This document shows positions 62,715 to 64,000 of a stretch of 64,000 nucleotides of DNA, piece after piece (within the stretch, counting starts at the first letter, position 1; every line of letters begins with the position of its first letter). The notes under the pieces are model-generated. The model was given only the letters and a program-made list of their open reading frames with translations, was not told the DNA's origin and did not search any database. Made by a program: the position numbers and the translations under genes. The DNA comes from Methylobacter sp. (lineage in GTDB: Bacteria; Pseudomonadota; Gammaproteobacteria; Methylococcales; Methylomonadaceae): NCBI GenBank assembly GCA_030699385.1, contig JAUYMY010000007.1:1-64000 (forward strand), given 5' to 3'.

Positions 62715-64000
62715 ATGAATAAAGTAGATTTTGAATTTTCTGATCTCATTTCGGGATATGTATCAAGTTTTGATAAGGCTAACAATAAATTTTCGATGAA
62801 AACTGCCGATGAACGTGAGTATACCGTTAATCTTGGCGCTAATCTGTATGCTCGTTTAGAGAGAAACCTGGAAGAGCCTTGGCTTGATTGTACAGGGCAA
62901 GTATCGGAGCTCCTTAAAGAAGGGCAAATGATTATGGCTTATTGCATTTTTTATCCTCAAGGAGATGGCTTTATAATTGAAGCTAAAGTACTTGACTTTC
63001 CCGGAAGAAAGCTTGGCAAATATCGTTTTGAAGAATCAGACTGGTGGATTAAACAAGCTAAATCAATTTCAGATTTCTTTATCAATGCTCAATTTGGCGG
63101 CCCGGAAAATATTGATTATAAAAACTATCGCACTGAACTCCAATTAACAGGAAAACATAAAGGCGACTATACCCAAGAAACCGATACCATTTCACGATTA
63201 ATCTATGGGTTTGCGTCTACCTATTTACTTACCGGAGAGGATGTTTATCTGGAAGCGGCCGAAAAAGGTACCGATTATCTTCGTGAGCACATGCGTTTTT
63301 ACGATGTGGATGAAAATATCATCTATTGGTATCACGGGCTTAATGTGACCGATGGTAAAGAGCATAAAGTATTTACCTCAAGTTTCGGTGACGACTATGA
63401 CGCAATTCCTGCCTATGAACAAATTTATGCGTTAGCAGGTTCGACACAAACTTACCGCATTACGGGTGACCCACGTATCTATAAAGATATTCAAATGACC
63501 GTGGATCTATTTCAGCGGTTTTTCCTGGATAAGGAAAACGAAGGCTACTTCTCGCATATTGACCCTATTACATTGAGTCCTCATTCCGAAGGTCTCGGAA
63601 AAAATAAGGCTAAGAAAAGTTGGAATTCTGTGGGCGACCATGTACCTGCTTATCTGATTAACTTGTGCCTCGCTACCGATAATCAAGAGTATAAAAATAT
63701 GCTCAAATATTGTTCGGATGTTATTACTGACAAATTCCAAGATTATAATAATAGTCCGTTCATTCAAGAACGTTTCTTTGAAGATTGGACTGCCGATAAA
63801 GACTGGAGTTGGCAACAAGATCGTGGCCTTGCAGCACACAATTACAAAATCACCTGGAATCTCATGCGCGTTAACGGCATGTTCCCCGACCAAAAATATG
63901 TGGATTTTTCTAAAAAAATTGCCGAGGAAATGTTCAAAATTGGTGTCGATAAACAGCGTTTTGGTATCTATGACGTGCAAGAACGCACTAAGTTTGATGG
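62715..64000 (+). CDS. AGE-family epimerase/isomerase-like protein, truncated by the window end
   Basis: Absent from the ORF track because it runs off the end. ATG at 62715 after 'AAGGAAAGCAAG', then 428 open codons. Residues 1-95 form an extra domain ('SGYVSSFDKANNKFSMKTAD', 'FIIEAKVLDFPGRKLG') with an OB-fold-like look. The rest is an (alpha/alpha)6 barrel like N-acylglucosamine 2-epimerases: 'TISRLIYGFASTYLLTGED', 'YDAIPAYEQIYALAG', 'NSVGDHVPAYLINL', 'RGLAAHNYKITWNLMR' with the family's His residues. Substrate unknown. Confidence 0.85.
   Translation, partial: MNKVDFEFSDLISGYVSSFDKANNKFSMKTADEREYTVNLGANLYARLERNLEEPWLDCTGQVSELLKEGQMIMAYCIFYPQGDGFIIEAKVLDFPGRKLGKYRFEESDWWIKQAKSISDFFINAQFGGPENIDYKNYRTELQLTGKHKGDYTQETDTISRLIYGFASTYLLTGEDVYLEAAEKGTDYLREHMRFYDVDENIIYWYHGLNVTDGKEHKVFTSSFGDDYDAIPAYEQIYALAGSTQTYRITGDPRIYKDIQMTVDLFQRFFLDKENEGYFSHIDPITLSPHSEGLGKNKAKKSWNSVGDHVPAYLINLCLATDNQEYKNMLKYCSDVITDKFQDYNNSPFIQERFFEDWTADKDWSWQQDRGLAAHNYKITWNLMRVNGMFPDQKYVDFSKKIAEEMFKIGVDKQRFGIYDVQERTKFD

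Noticed and set aside
63507-63980. 157-residue minus-strand ORF at the window end
   Set aside because: Antisense to the AGE-family gene, which is strongly supported on the plus strand but missing from the track because it has no stop in the window.
1-64000. CRISPR array or prophage
   Set aside because: No regularly spaced direct repeats, cas genes or phage structural genes were seen; the dispersed repeats are inverted and not in arrays.

Overview
The window reads as a Gammaproteobacterial chromosome. The order smc-zipA-ligA, the block ftsY-ftsE-ftsX-rpoH, a bioBFHCD operon and an aa3-type cytochrome oxidase operon (ctaC with a fused cytochrome c domain, ctaD, ctaG, ctaE, DUF2909, SURF1) are typical of obligately respiratory gammaproteobacteria. 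The overall look, including abundant 'GTCCACGAAAAGCACGAAA' hairpin repeats, reminds me of Methylococcales, but no methane or methanol oxidation gene lies in the window, so that assignment is an inference. Everything below was read by eye from the sequence and the supplied ORFs; no search was run.

Layout. 1-130: 3' end of a 5S rRNA gene and its terminator. 323-9315: mostly housekeeping genes (Tsx-like porin, moaA, rhlE, truD, an Na+/alanine symporter, psd, queF) with a GGDEF remnant. 9421-15886: smc, zipA and a divergent NAD+-dependent DNA ligase. 15888-21119: comF and the complete biotin operon bioB-F-H-C-D. 21130-25036: a diguanylate cyclase, a large lipoprotein and a bacteriohemerythrin. 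25214-35967: cytochrome oxidase structural and assembly genes running directly into the SRP-receptor/cell-division/heat-shock block. Here heme A synthase (CtaA) and the SRP receptor FtsY are one uninterrupted 653-657-codon reading frame, the most striking observation in the window. A near-perfect CIRCE operator precedes rpoH. 36077-45068: a second diguanylate cyclase, an O-methyltransferase, several small conserved families, galU, a photolyase and an epimerase.

45220-49026 is an accessory island: an IS30-type transposase remnant, a MITE-like inverted repeat, then an array of integron gene cassettes on the minus strand (five attC sites, five cassette genes, no integrase in view), ending about 590 bp from the 3' end of a tRNA-Leu(CAA) gene. 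One cassette encodes a HEPN-type protein with an RNxxxH motif. 49114-56540 returns to housekeeping (queA, dtd, trhP, rraA, ispH, rhodanese, hslR, DsrC/TusB, SugE). 56735-59260 has two tandem YcgR-like PilZ proteins and an oxidoreductase. 59261-64000 is AT-rich and accessory: an NTF2-like protein, an RTX-type secreted protein, a DJ-1/PfpI protein and, running off the end and absent from the ORF track, an AGE-family epimerase with an extra N-terminal domain.

Four families of interspersed inverted repeats lie between genes, and one copy is embedded in frame in the signal-peptide region of the Tsx-like gene.
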